From positions 1 to 7,132 of the forward strand of contig JABZHP010000059.1 in assembly GCA_015258785.1 (NCBI GenBank): a stretch of 7,132 nt of DNA, written 5' to 3'. This DNA is from Atopobium sp. (lineage in GTDB: Bacteria > Actinomycetota > Coriobacteriia > Coriobacteriales > Atopobiaceae). The translations under genes and the position numbers were made by a program. The notes beneath the pieces were generated by a model. The model did not search any database and was not told the origin of the DNA. It was given only the letters and a program-made list of their open reading frames with translations. Positions 1 through 5,849 of this stretch are shown one piece after another; position 1 is the first letter of the stretch; each line of letters starts with the position of its first letter.

Positions 1-240
1 TCCGGCAAATCGTTCAGACATGGCGAGAAAATCAGGCTCCATGAAAGGGCGAGCTCGGACGCGCTTTAAACTCTGCCTGAAAAGTGAGCCTAAAAAGCGA
101 GCCTAAAAAGTGCAAAGATTCTGTATTTTGGATACAGATTCTTTGATGAAATCAGGCAAATCCACAGTTTCTTTAACGTTTTCAGGCAAATTTTACAGAT
201 TCTTTTAAGAAATCAGGCGCGGAGAAAATCAGGCGCGGAG
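1..240. repeat. Intergenic array of short degenerate repeats (TCAGGC/GCCTGA cores)
   Basis: This gene-free stretch is built from related short units. TCAGGC cores on the + strand begin at 32, 152, 182, 213 and 229, and a variant TCCGGCAAATC begins at base 1, so the array probably continues off the left edge. The opposite orientation appears as three exact-length 13-base tandem units at 75-87, 88-100 and 101-113 (GCCTGAAAAGTGA and variants). Between the cores, ACAG(A/T)TTCTTT recurs at 134, 164 and 195, giving a 30-31 base period. The right end is a 16-base duplication, 209-224 and 225-240, differing at one base. I see no convincing gene: short open frames exist in several phases but none has a ribosome binding site. 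The role is unknown. It could be a minisatellite, a repetitive extragenic palindrome-type element, or a protein-binding array downstream of the YdcF-like gene. Confidence 0.75.
101..157. repeat. Long imperfect inverted repeat within the array
   Basis: Bases 114-126 (AAAGATTCTGTAT) pair with 132-144 (ATACAGATTCTTT) around the five-base loop TTTGG, with one mismatch (119/139). After an unpaired internal loop, GCCT at 101-104 pairs with AGGC at 154-157. The structure brings the two orientations of the array core together. It is AT-rich and has no adjacent T-tract on either strand, so it does not look like an ordinary intrinsic terminator. Confidence 0.6.
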
Positions 241-261
241 CAAAAATTGAGCACCCCTAGC

Positions 262-1434
262 TTACGCAACTCCAAAGTAAAAGAACGCGTAGTTGAGCAC
301 GTTGATTAACGTGTACAGACCACCAATGACCAGGTAGGGCCAGAGGTGCGCTTTGGTGATTGCGATAAACTCGCGGATAAACGCCGTGGGCCAGTACCAG
401 CCTTTGGTGTGCGAACCGATACCATCTGCCTTAATGCCCAGGTTGTGGGCGTATTCGGCGCAACGGAAAACGTGGAAATCGCTGGTAACAACCGCGGTGG
501 TAAAGTCGCCGCTCGAAGCGGCGGTTCCGCTCGCGTCGCTGGTCGACGCGTCGCTGGCTGCTGTTGTGACGTCCCTGCTTGCGACGGTGGCCGCACTTGT
601 GGCGCCGACACCCGTTGCCCGATCAGCGTTGATAATGGCTAGCGAGTACCTAAGATTTTCCCAGGTAGTAGTGGACTTGTCTTCCATGAGAATTGCGTCA
701 GCTGAAACGCCCTTCTCCAGAAGATAGTCGCGCATGGCCTGAGCTTCGGAGACAATCTCGTCAGCGCCTTGACCACCAGAAACAACAAACTTTCCGTGCT
801 GATGCTGCTTATTCCACAGCTCAAGTGCCTTATCAATCCTGCCTGCAAGCAGCGGAGTTGGTCGCGGACCGTCAAGCCCAGCGCCGTGAATAATGATGTA
901 ATCGTATTGGCGTCGGCGGGGAAGCAAACGATACACCCACGAATAGAACAGCAAAGCCATAAAGGTAAACGAGAACCACAGGCCCTCGAGCGTAAAAAGT
1001 CCCAGCACAAAGACAATAATGTGTCGAACGTCCGGGTCAAAATAATTCACGATGGTCGGCGACGCAATCAGCAGAACAAGGAATCCGGCCATCAAAAACG
1101 GAAGCATCGATGTCAGTGAAAATCCGTTATTTCTTACAACGACTACGGTGTTTACCAGCAAGAAACCAATGGTCAGAAATGGTGTCAGCAGTACAAGAGT
1201 AACCAGAATTAGTCCAAGGATAAAGTTGTTCAGCCTTAGCACTAGAAGAATCGAGGACCACGCAAGAGTCGCAAATAAAAAAAGCGCGTTTCGGAACTGT
1301 CGAGGTTCTTTGATAAAAGAGTAAACAAATAGCACACCCGGAATAACTGCCGGAGCCAGCAGGATGGCGTATGAGATTATGTATTGCCAGTCAAGGCTAG
1401 CGCCAGCGTCTTTGAGTAGGGTGTCTAAAAGCAT
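262..1434 (-). CDS. YdcF/ElyC/SanA-type (DUF218) multi-pass membrane protein
   Basis: 390 residues. About five hydrophobic membrane segments occupy the N-terminal half (roughly 19-40, 49-66, 70-98, 110-128, 138-168), followed by a basic LPRRRQ turn, the DUF218 domain (about 178-355), and a C-terminal membrane segment (about 363-388). Visible DUF218 motifs are the strand YIIIHGAG (179-186), SGGQGADE (219-226), the helix EAQAMRDYLLEKGV leading to EDKSTTTWEN (251-260), and VTSDFHVFR (316-324). The family is linked in Enterobacteria to envelope or cell-wall polymer metabolism, but its reaction is not settled, so no substrate is assigned here. Residues 270-310 are a low-complexity Ala/Ser/Thr/Asp insertion between a helix and the VTSDFH strand. 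The ATG start is supported by an AAGGAAGGA ribosome binding site six bases upstream. The gene stands alone, divergent from adh. The family call is firm; the biological role is not. Confidence 0.9.
   Translation of the reverse strand: MLLDTLLKDAGASLDWQYIISYAILLAPAVIPGVLFVYSFIKEPRQFRNALFLFATLAWSSILLVLRLNNFILGLILVTLVLLTPFLTIGFLLVNTVVVVRNNGFSLTSMLPFLMAGFLVLLIASPTIVNYFDPDVRHIIVFVLGLFTLEGLWFSFTFMALLFYSWVYRLLPRRRQYDYIIIHGAGLDGPRPTPLLAGRIDKALELWNKQHQHGKFVVSGGQGADEIVSEAQAMRDYLLEKGVSADAILMEDKSTTTWENLRYSLAIINADRATGVGATSAATVASRDVTTAASDASTSDASGTAASSGDFTTAVVTSDFHVFRCAEYAHNLGIKADGIGSHTKGWYWPTAFIREFIAITKAHLWPYLVIGGLYTLINVLNYAFFYFGVA
505..627 (-). repeat. Low-complexity coding insertion in the DUF218 domain
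   Basis: This segment encodes residues 270-310 of the YdcF-like protein, almost entirely Ala, Ser, Thr, Asp, Val and Gly. It contains a 15-base direct repeat (CGCGTCGCTGG at 532-542 and 547-557), read on the minus strand as SDAST/SDASG. It also holds a palindrome at 507-523 with seven-base arms, CGCCGCT and AGCGGCG. The local base composition is visibly more GC-rich than the flanking domain. The reading frame is kept and the conserved VTSDFHVFR strand resumes right after it, which suggests a tolerated surface loop. Confidence 0.75.
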
Positions 1435-1440
1435 GTGAAT

Positions 1441-1449
1441 TCCTTCCTT
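1441..1449 (-). promoter_or_regulatory. Ribosome binding site of the YdcF-like gene
   Basis: On the minus strand the sequence reads AAGGAAGGA, followed by six bases and then ATG. It fixes the start at 1434. Confidence 0.75.
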
Positions 1450-1617
1450 GACCAGTGGATTTCTCTTCTTGAAGCAGCTTGCTTAAAAACTCATGTGGCG
1501 AGAAACCCGTCTGCCAGAATTCTAACAAAGCGCCCTTGCGAAGCTGCCGAGACGCCTCTTCATACCACTCGGCATCGCTTGCTTACAACAGAAAAGTGGA
1601 CAGTTGCCCATTTGACT

Positions 1618-1640
1618 CGGTGAACGGTAACCGTTTGCCG
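1618..1640. promoter_or_regulatory. Operator-like palindrome, 23 bp
   Basis: The arms CGGTGAACGGT and ACCGTTTGCCG flank a single central A. Nine of eleven arm positions pair perfectly and the other two are G/T wobbles. The core AACGGTA recurs at 1676-1682, 53 bases downstream, close to five helical turns. It looks like the site of a dimeric repressor or activator. The odd-numbered centre is unlike the CG-centred sites of most LacI-family proteins, so assignment to the LacI gene in this window is not supported. Confidence 0.5.
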
Positions 1641-1709
1641 ATAAGCGTTGTTCCTCATCGGTCGGAGGTTTGGTTAACGGTATGTTAGCGTACACATTGT
1701 CTACGTGCG

Positions 1710-1726
1710 CAAATATCGGATATTTG
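1710..1726. promoter_or_regulatory. Perfect 17-bp palindrome
   Basis: CAAATATC and GATATTTG flank a single G with no mismatch. TTGTCT at 1698-1703 lies 17 bases before TATTTG (1721-1726), which would put the palindrome over a weak -35/-10 pair. That promoter match is poor, so only the palindrome itself is claimed with confidence. Confidence 0.5.
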
Positions 1727-1805
1727 TAAACCGCATTTCTCGTCAGCTTAAAATTCATGAAAGACTGCTCAACCTTTCACGGTTTCGTTCTAGCTTTGCG
1801 CAAAA

Positions 1806-1825
1806 AAGTACTTGAAAATGTACTT
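1806..1825. promoter_or_regulatory. Inverted repeat AAGTAC-N8-GTACTT
   Basis: Six-base arms separated by eight bases, a spacing typical of a dimeric regulator half-site pair. TTGAAA, a good -35-like hexamer, sits within it at 1812-1817, but no -10 box is found at 16-18 bases. This may be an operator for adh; its regulator is unknown. Confidence 0.35.
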
Positions 1826-1885
1826 CGCGAGTGTTCGTCGTTTTGTTGTGTAGAGGACCCATTTGTGGCCGCAACAACCACGTAC

Positions 1886-1947
1886 GCTCGTATGCGAGCT
1901 TTCGCAAAAACGTTTATAAGCCTCGTCAGTGTCACGCAAAAGGCGTG
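1886..1947 (+). other. Two short hairpins in the likely adh leader
   Basis: GCTCG-TATG-CGAGC (1886-1899) and CACGC-AAAAG-GCGTG (1933-1947) are perfect five-base stems with small loops, lying 60 to 120 bases before the adh start. If transcription begins upstream of 1886 they would be in the mRNA leader. No known riboswitch class was recognised, and neither is followed by a T-tract. Confidence 0.3.
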
Positions 1948-1995
1948 CTCCTCCACGAGGTAGGTAGTGTTTCATTGCTAAGAAACACAGATTTT

Positions 1996-2002
1996 AGGAG
2001 GG
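1996..2002 (+). promoter_or_regulatory. Strong ribosome binding site of adh
   Basis: AGGAGGG lies four bases before the ATG at 2007. It is a near-perfect Shine-Dalgarno match and fits a highly translated gene. Confidence 0.85.
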
Positions 2003-2006
2003 TTTT

Positions 2007-3065
2007 ATGAAGGGTTATGCAATGCTCAAGATCGGCGAGTCCGGCTGGATTGAGAAGGAGACACCAAAGTGTGGTCCTCTGGACGCAATCTGCAAGCCAC
2101 TTGCGGTCGCAATTTGTACTTCTGATATTCACACTCTGTGGGAGGGCGCAATCGGCGACCGTCACAACATGATTCTTGGTCATGAGTGCTCCGCAGAGGT
2201 TGTCGAGGTTGGCGAGTGCGTCAAGGACTTCAAGCCTGGCGACCGCGTCCTCGTTCCTGCAATTACTCCAGACTGGAACTCCCTTGAGGCTCAGGCCGGC
2301 TACTCCATGCACTCCGGTGGCATGCTTGCTGGCTGGAAGTTCTCCAACTTCAAGGACGGCGTCTTCTCCGAGTACTTCCACGTAAACGACGCTGACGGTA
2401 ACCTCGCTCACATGCCAGAGGGCATGGATCCAGCAGACGCCTGCATCCTTTCCGACATGGTTCCAACCGGCTTCCACGCAGTTGAGCTGGCTGGCGTTGA
2501 GTTCGGCGACACCGTCCTGGTCATCGGCATTGGACCTGTCGGCCTTATGTCCGTTGCTGGTGCTGCACTCCACGGTGCTTCTCGCATCATTGCTGTTGGT
2601 ACCCGTCCAGTCTGCGTTGAGGCAGCTAAGGGCTACGGCGCAACCGACTTCATCTCCTACAAGGACGGCCCAATCTGGGAGCAGGTCATGGAGCTCACCG
2701 GTGGCAAGGGCGTTGACCGCGTCTGCGTCGACGGCGGCGGTTGCGAGACCTTCGAGGACGCTGTCAAGGCACTCAAGCCTGGCGGAAAGATTGGTAACGT
2801 CAACTACCTCGGTTCCGGCGACTACGTCAACATTCCTCGCGTCGAGTGGGGCGTTGGTATGGGCCACAAGGACATCCGTGGCGGCCTCATGCCTGGCGGC
2901 CGTCTGCGCATGGAGAAGCTCTCCAGCCTGGTCACTTCTGGCCGTCTGGACCTTCACCCAGAGGTTACTCACCTCTATCACGGCTGGGATCACCTCGAGG
3001 AGGCTCTCTTCACCATGCGTGATAAGCCATCCGACCTCATCAAGCCAGTTGTTGTTATCGACTAG
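2007..3065 (+). CDS. adh: NADP-dependent zinc secondary alcohol (isopropanol) dehydrogenase
   Basis: 352 residues, full length for the Thermoanaerobacter brockii / Clostridium beijerinckii secondary alcohol dehydrogenase group, which reversibly reduces ketones such as acetone to secondary alcohols in the cytoplasm. The opening MKGYAML and the stretch WKFSNFKDGVF are hallmarks of that group. The catalytic zinc ligands are Cys37, His59 and Asp150, with Glu60 adjacent and Ser39 conserved; there is no structural-zinc Cys cluster. The Rossmann motif is GIGPVG (174-179). NADP-specificity positions read Gly198, Thr199, Arg200 and Tyr218, where Thr replaces the usual Ser. Pocket residues Ile86 and Trp110 are kept, but the family Cys283 and Cys295 are Val and Met. 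Every Lys codon is AAG and every Pro codon CCA or CCT, unlike neighbouring genes, suggesting high expression. It is monocistronic: strong ribosome binding site before it, strong terminator after. Confidence 0.95.
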   Translation: MKGYAMLKIGESGWIEKETPKCGPLDAICKPLAVAICTSDIHTLWEGAIGDRHNMILGHECSAEVVEVGECVKDFKPGDRVLVPAITPDWNSLEAQAGYSMHSGGMLAGWKFSNFKDGVFSEYFHVNDADGNLAHMPEGMDPADACILSDMVPTGFHAVELAGVEFGDTVLVIGIGPVGLMSVAGAALHGASRIIAVGTRPVCVEAAKGYGATDFISYKDGPIWEQVMELTGGKGVDRVCVDGGGCETFEDAVKALKPGGKIGNVNYLGSGDYVNIPRVEWGVGMGHKDIRGGLMPGGRLRMEKLSSLVTSGRLDLHPEVTHLYHGWDHLEEALFTMRDKPSDLIKPVVVID

Positions 3066-3098
3066 GTAATCAACTAGGTCGCGTTATTTAGTACGTTT

Positions 3099-3135
3099 AA
3101 GCTGGCGAGAAGTTCGGTTTTCTCGCCAGCTTTTT
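3099..3135 (+). terminator. Intrinsic terminator after adh
   Basis: A perfect 13-base stem, 3099-3111 (AAGCTGGCGAGAA) with 3120-3132, encloses an eight-base loop and runs into TTTTT at 3131-3135. It should end most adh transcription, so cobW is probably transcribed mainly from its own promoter in the short gap 3136-3177, where I see no clear -35/-10 pair. Confidence 0.9.
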
Positions 3136-3177
3136 GCGCTGGTGAGCGCCAACGGAGTTTAGAAAGCGGTTGTATTC

Positions 3178-4401
3178 ATGAAAATCCTTGTTGTATCAGG
3201 CTTTCTTGGAGCTGGTAAAACCACCTTCATTCAGGAGCTCGTGCGCCGGACTGGGCGTGATTTTGCTATCTACGAGAATGAATATGGCCAGGCAGACATC
3301 GATGCCCGCCGTCTGAGGCAGGACTCCGACCTCAAGGTTTGGGAGTCTACTGAGAATTGCATTTGCTGTTCGGGCAAGCAGGATTTTGCGACGTCGGTGC
3401 TGACCATTTCAAACACGATTGACCCCGAGTATTTAATTGTTGAACCAACTGGCGTGGCTAAGCTGCAGAGCATTCTTGATAACGTGAATCAGGTGGCTTG
3501 GGAACGCATTAGTTTGCTGGCGCCGGTTACCGTGGTTGACGCCGTTTCGTGGCAGAATCAGCGCACCGATTTTCCAGAGATTTTTGACAACCAGCTGAGC
3601 GCCGCCGCGAGCATTGTGATTTCAAAGCTTGCTCCAGGTAGCGAGGATGCCGCCGAGCCCATTAAGCAGCTTACGGCAGAGATGAATCCGCAGGCAGAGG
3701 TTATCGCCGAGTCTTCGTATGCTGATATTCCCGACGAGTGGTGGAATGCTCTGCTGACTCGCGCGCTTGACGGTTCTGTTCTTAAAGACGCAGCTGCTGA
3801 TGAGGACGAAGGTCCCGACCTGGAGACTATGGCGCTGACTCACGCTGAACTTCCAAGTCCAACGCACTTGATTTGGCTTTTGGACGCAGCGTCGGCTGGC
3901 GTTTTTGGAAAGCTTGCGCGCGCAAAAGGAACGTTGCCTTGTGGTAATCAGTGGGTCAAGTTTGACCTGGTAGAACGTGCGTGGGCCATTACGGGCGATG
4001 AGCCTCAGGAAGAGTCTAGGTGTGTGTTTATTGGCCGCGATCTGCTGCGTCATGGACTTCGTGAGGTGTTTGTGCCAGCGTTCTGGCACGAGCAGTCGGA
4101 CTTGGCTGACGAGCACGATCACTCGCACTGCGACCATGAGCACGGTCATTGCGTACATGAGCACTGCGACTACGAGCATGGACACTGCGAGCATGAGGGC
4201 CACGAGCATCACGCGCACGAGCACGCGCACGGCCACGGCGAGCACGCGCACGGCCACGAGGGACACGACCACGGCGAGCACCACGAGCACGAGCATGGCG
4301 AGCACCACGCGCACGACCACGGCGCACACGAGCACGACCACGGCGAGCACGGTGAGCACGAGCACGGCGAGCACGGTGAGCACGAGCACGGCGAGCACTG
4401 A
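3178..4401 (+). CDS. CobW/COG0523 (G3E) GTPase, putative zinc metallochaperone with His-rich tail
   Basis: 407 residues. The N-terminal GTPase domain has the P-loop GFLGAGKTT (8-16), the family metal-binding motif CICC (61-64) and the EPTG motif (89-92). The guanine-specificity motif, normally NKxD, reads SKLA (149-152), lacking the Asp. A CobW C-terminal domain follows at about 232-310. From residue 311 to the end is a tail of 97 residues with 41 His and 4 Cys by my count. COG0523 proteins deliver or handle metals (Zn, Co, Fe) using GTP, and His-rich segments in them are known to bind zinc or nickel. The ATG at 3178 is the only sensible start, since upstream in-frame codons hit TAG before a start; its ribosome binding site is weak. 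Convergent with the UPF0210 gene. The cognate metal and client are not shown; zinc is the most likely. Confidence 0.93.
   Translation: MKILVVSGFLGAGKTTFIQELVRRTGRDFAIYENEYGQADIDARRLRQDSDLKVWESTENCICCSGKQDFATSVLTISNTIDPEYLIVEPTGVAKLQSILDNVNQVAWERISLLAPVTVVDAVSWQNQRTDFPEIFDNQLSAAASIVISKLAPGSEDAAEPIKQLTAEMNPQAEVIAESSYADIPDEWWNALLTRALDGSVLKDAAADEDEGPDLETMALTHAELPSPTHLIWLLDAASAGVFGKLARAKGTLPCGNQWVKFDLVERAWAITGDEPQEESRCVFIGRDLLRHGLREVFVPAFWHEQSDLADEHDHSHCDHEHGHCVHEHCDYEHGHCEHEGHEHHAHEHAHGHGEHAHGHEGHDHGEHHEHEHGEHHAHDHGAHEHDHGEHGEHEHGEHGEHEHGEH
4108..4398 (+). repeat. His/Glu/Gly-rich coding repeat tract
   Basis: This DNA encodes the His-rich tail of the CobW-like protein using mostly CAC, GAG and GGC codons. 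The 3' end is an exact 24-base tandem duplication, 4342-4365 and 4366-4389, followed by a partial third copy at 4390-4398 just before the stop. The first third is Cys-containing and less regular (HCDHEHGHC, 317-325), while the rest is a near-pure HGEH/HEH pattern, so the tail seems to have grown by slippage from its 3' end. Length variation between strains is expected. Confidence 0.85.
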
Positions 4402-4428
4402 GTCGCAAGCGCATAAAACCTGCAACTA

Positions 4429-4457
4429 AAAAGAGCCTCCGATGTGGAGGCTCTTTT
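4429..4457. terminator. Bidirectional intrinsic terminator between convergent genes
   Basis: A perfect 12-base stem pairs AAAAGAGCCTCC (4429-4440) with GGAGGCTCTTTT (4446-4457) around GATGT. The A-run on the left and T-run on the right let it work for both cobW (+) and the UPF0210 gene (-), whose stop codon begins two bases away at 4461. Confidence 0.9.
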
Positions 4458-4458
4458 G

Positions 4459-5823
4459 CTAGTTCTTGAGAGAATTGAGCGGAGCGGGGAAGCGACCGCC
4501 GCGGTGGGCAAGCACTGAGCCTGCAAACTGGTTGACCGGCATAATGGGCGCAGATCCAAAGAGACCACCAAACTCCAGGATGTCTCCCTCGTTATAGCCG
4601 ATAGCTGGGATAACGCGGACCGCCGTGGTCTTGGTGTTGATGACGCCAATGGCCATCTCATCTGCTATGATGCCCGCGATGGTCTCCACGGAAGAATCGC
4701 CAGGAATTGCAATCATATCCAGGCCAACGGAGCAGACTGACGTCATTGCCTCGAGTTTCTCGAGAGAAAGCGCACCGTCTTGAGCTGCGCGAATCATGCC
4801 CGCATCTTCGGAGACCGGGATGAACGCGCCGGACAGGCCGCCGACGCTTGACGACGCCATGACGCCGCCCTTCTTGACGGCATCGTTGAGCAGGGCAAGC
4901 GCGCAGGTGGTTCCGGGACCGCCGCATTCGCCAACGCCAATGAGCTCCAAAATCTTAGCGACGGAATCGCCAGCTGCTGGGGTAGGCGCAAGACTCAGGT
5001 CTACGATGCCTTTCTCGACACCCAGGCGCCTTGAAGCCTCGCGGCTCATCAGCTCGCCCGCGCGGGTAATCTTGAATGCGGTCTGCTTGATCTTCTCGGC
5101 AACGTCCATGAGGCTTGCGGAGTCGGGGAGCTCAGCGAGGGCCGCAGCCATGACGCCAGGGCCGGAAACGCCCACGTTAATGACGGCATCGGCCTCTCCG
5201 CCGCCGTGAACCGCGCCGGCCATGAAGGGGGAGTCCTCCACCATGTTGGCAAAAACGACCAGCTTAGCGGCACCGTAACACTGAATATCAGTGGTGCGAC
5301 GAGCGGCTTCGAGCACGGTCTTGGCCATGAGAAGGACGGCGTCCATGTTGATGCCTGCGCGCGTAGAAGCGACGTTTACCGAGGAACAGACGCGCGACGT
5401 GGTGGCCAGGGCCTCGGGAATGGATGCGATGAGTCGGCGGTCGGCGTCGCCAAGGCCCTTGTGGACCAGTGCCGAGAAGCCACCCAAAAAGTCGATACCC
5501 AGCGTCTCGGCCGCGCGGTCAAGCGTGTGAGCAAGCGGGGTCAGGTCTTGCGCCGAGGTACATGCCGCAATCTGCGCGATTGGCGTGACGGAAACGCGCT
5601 TGTTGGCAATAGGGATGCCGTACTCGCGCTCCAGGTCCTCGGCCACGGCCACCAGGTGCTCGGCCTGGCGCGTGATACGGTCGTAGACCTTCTGGCACAT
5701 GCGGTCAAGGTCCTCGTCTGCGCAGCTATTGAGCGAGATACCCATCGTGATGGTGCGCAGGTCAAGGTTTTGCTCGCTAACCATGGCGAGGGTTTCGGCG
5801 ATTTCCTGTGGAGTAATGTTCAT
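4459..5823 (-). CDS. UPF0210 / DUF711 (PFL family) protein
   Basis: 454 residues, the usual length of UPF0210 proteins. Highly typical stretches are NLDLRTITMGISLNSC (near 19-34), NKRVSVTPIAQIA (near 74-86), FLGGFSALVHKG, VCSSVNVASTRAGINMDAV, VVFANMVEDSPFMAGAVHGGGEADAVINVGVSGPG in pieces, GGLSGAFIPVSEDAGM, CSVGLDMIAIPGD, and the C-terminus FPAPLNSLKN. The fold is related to pyruvate formate-lyase barrels but no reaction is established. The ATG at 5823 has a GAGAGGA ribosome binding site five bases upstream and matches the family N-terminus. The open frame continues to 6162 but that extension is repeat DNA and overlaps the divergent LacI gene, so it is not coding. In streptococci and many Firmicutes this gene follows a small ACT-domain (UPF0237) gene; none is adjacent here. 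Confidence 0.95.
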   Translation of the reverse strand: MNITPQEIAETLAMVSEQNLDLRTITMGISLNSCADEDLDRMCQKVYDRITRQAEHLVAVAEDLEREYGIPIANKRVSVTPIAQIAACTSAQDLTPLAHTLDRAAETLGIDFLGGFSALVHKGLGDADRRLIASIPEALATTSRVCSSVNVASTRAGINMDAVLLMAKTVLEAARRTTDIQCYGAAKLVVFANMVEDSPFMAGAVHGGGEADAVINVGVSGPGVMAAALAELPDSASLMDVAEKIKQTAFKITRAGELMSREASRRLGVEKGIVDLSLAPTPAAGDSVAKILELIGVGECGGPGTTCALALLNDAVKKGGVMASSSVGGLSGAFIPVSEDAGMIRAAQDGALSLEKLEAMTSVCSVGLDMIAIPGDSSVETIAGIIADEMAIGVINTKTTAVRVIPAIGYNEGDILEFGGLFGSAPIMPVNQFAGSVLAHRGGRFPAPLNSLKN

Positions 5824-5828
5824 GCGCG

Positions 5829-5835
5829 TCCTCTC
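5829..5835 (-). promoter_or_regulatory. Ribosome binding site of the UPF0210 gene
   Basis: GAGAGGA on the minus strand, five bases before ATG. It decides the start at 5823 over the longer open frame. Confidence 0.75.
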
Positions 5836-5849
5836 GGAATGCGGTTGTC

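Larger units (their letters stand above)
1435..2006. other. 572-base gene-free divergent region with multiple palindromes
   Basis: This spacer separates the divergent YdcF-like gene and adh. Short open frames occur on both strands (for example 1757-1963 + and 1790-1975 -) but none has a ribosome binding site or a recognisable product. The region holds at least five inverted repeats: 1618-1640, 1710-1726, 1806-1825, 1886-1899 and 1933-1947. The 8-base palindrome AAACGTTT (1908-1915) lies just before TATAAG (1915-1920). I could not pair any -10-like box with a good -35, so the transcription start of adh is not assigned. The length and density of palindromes suggest a regulated promoter region, a structured leader, or both. 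Confidence 0.6.

Noticed and set aside
1..42. Possible 5' end of a minus-strand gene starting at 42 (MEPDFLAMSERFAG), or tail of a plus-strand gene
   Set aside because: Both edges match the repeat array (TCCGGCAAATC at 1-11, GAGAAAATCAGGC at 25-37) and there is no ribosome binding site. It cannot be decided without sequence to the left.
158..167. DnaA-box-like AAATCCACA in the left array, as evidence of an origin
   Set aside because: Only seven of nine positions match, the other copies of the unit do not fit, and no origin-linked gene is present.
1..240. CRISPR array
   Set aside because: Units are too short, irregular in period, occur in both orientations, and lack unique spacers of constant length.
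1757..1963. 68-residue plus-strand frame upstream of adh
   Set aside because: No ribosome binding site, no recognisable motif, and it is studded with the region's palindromes.
1790..1975. 61-residue minus-strand frame upstream of adh
   Set aside because: Starts with MKHYLPRGG but has no ribosome binding site and no family I recognise.
1932..2993. 353-residue open frame on the minus strand antisense to adh
   Set aside because: It lies opposite a clear, full-length dehydrogenase. The strong codon bias of adh removes stop codons from this antisense phase; the product resembles no family and there is no ribosome binding site.
2482..3069. 195-residue second-frame open frame within adh
   Set aside because: Ser/Leu/Thr/Ala-rich shadow caused by adh codon bias; no start context or homology.
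3622..4425. Minus-strand frame rich in Val/Leu opposite cobW
   Set aside because: The apparent hydrophobic stretch is only the reverse complement of the CAC/GAG His-rich repeat tract.
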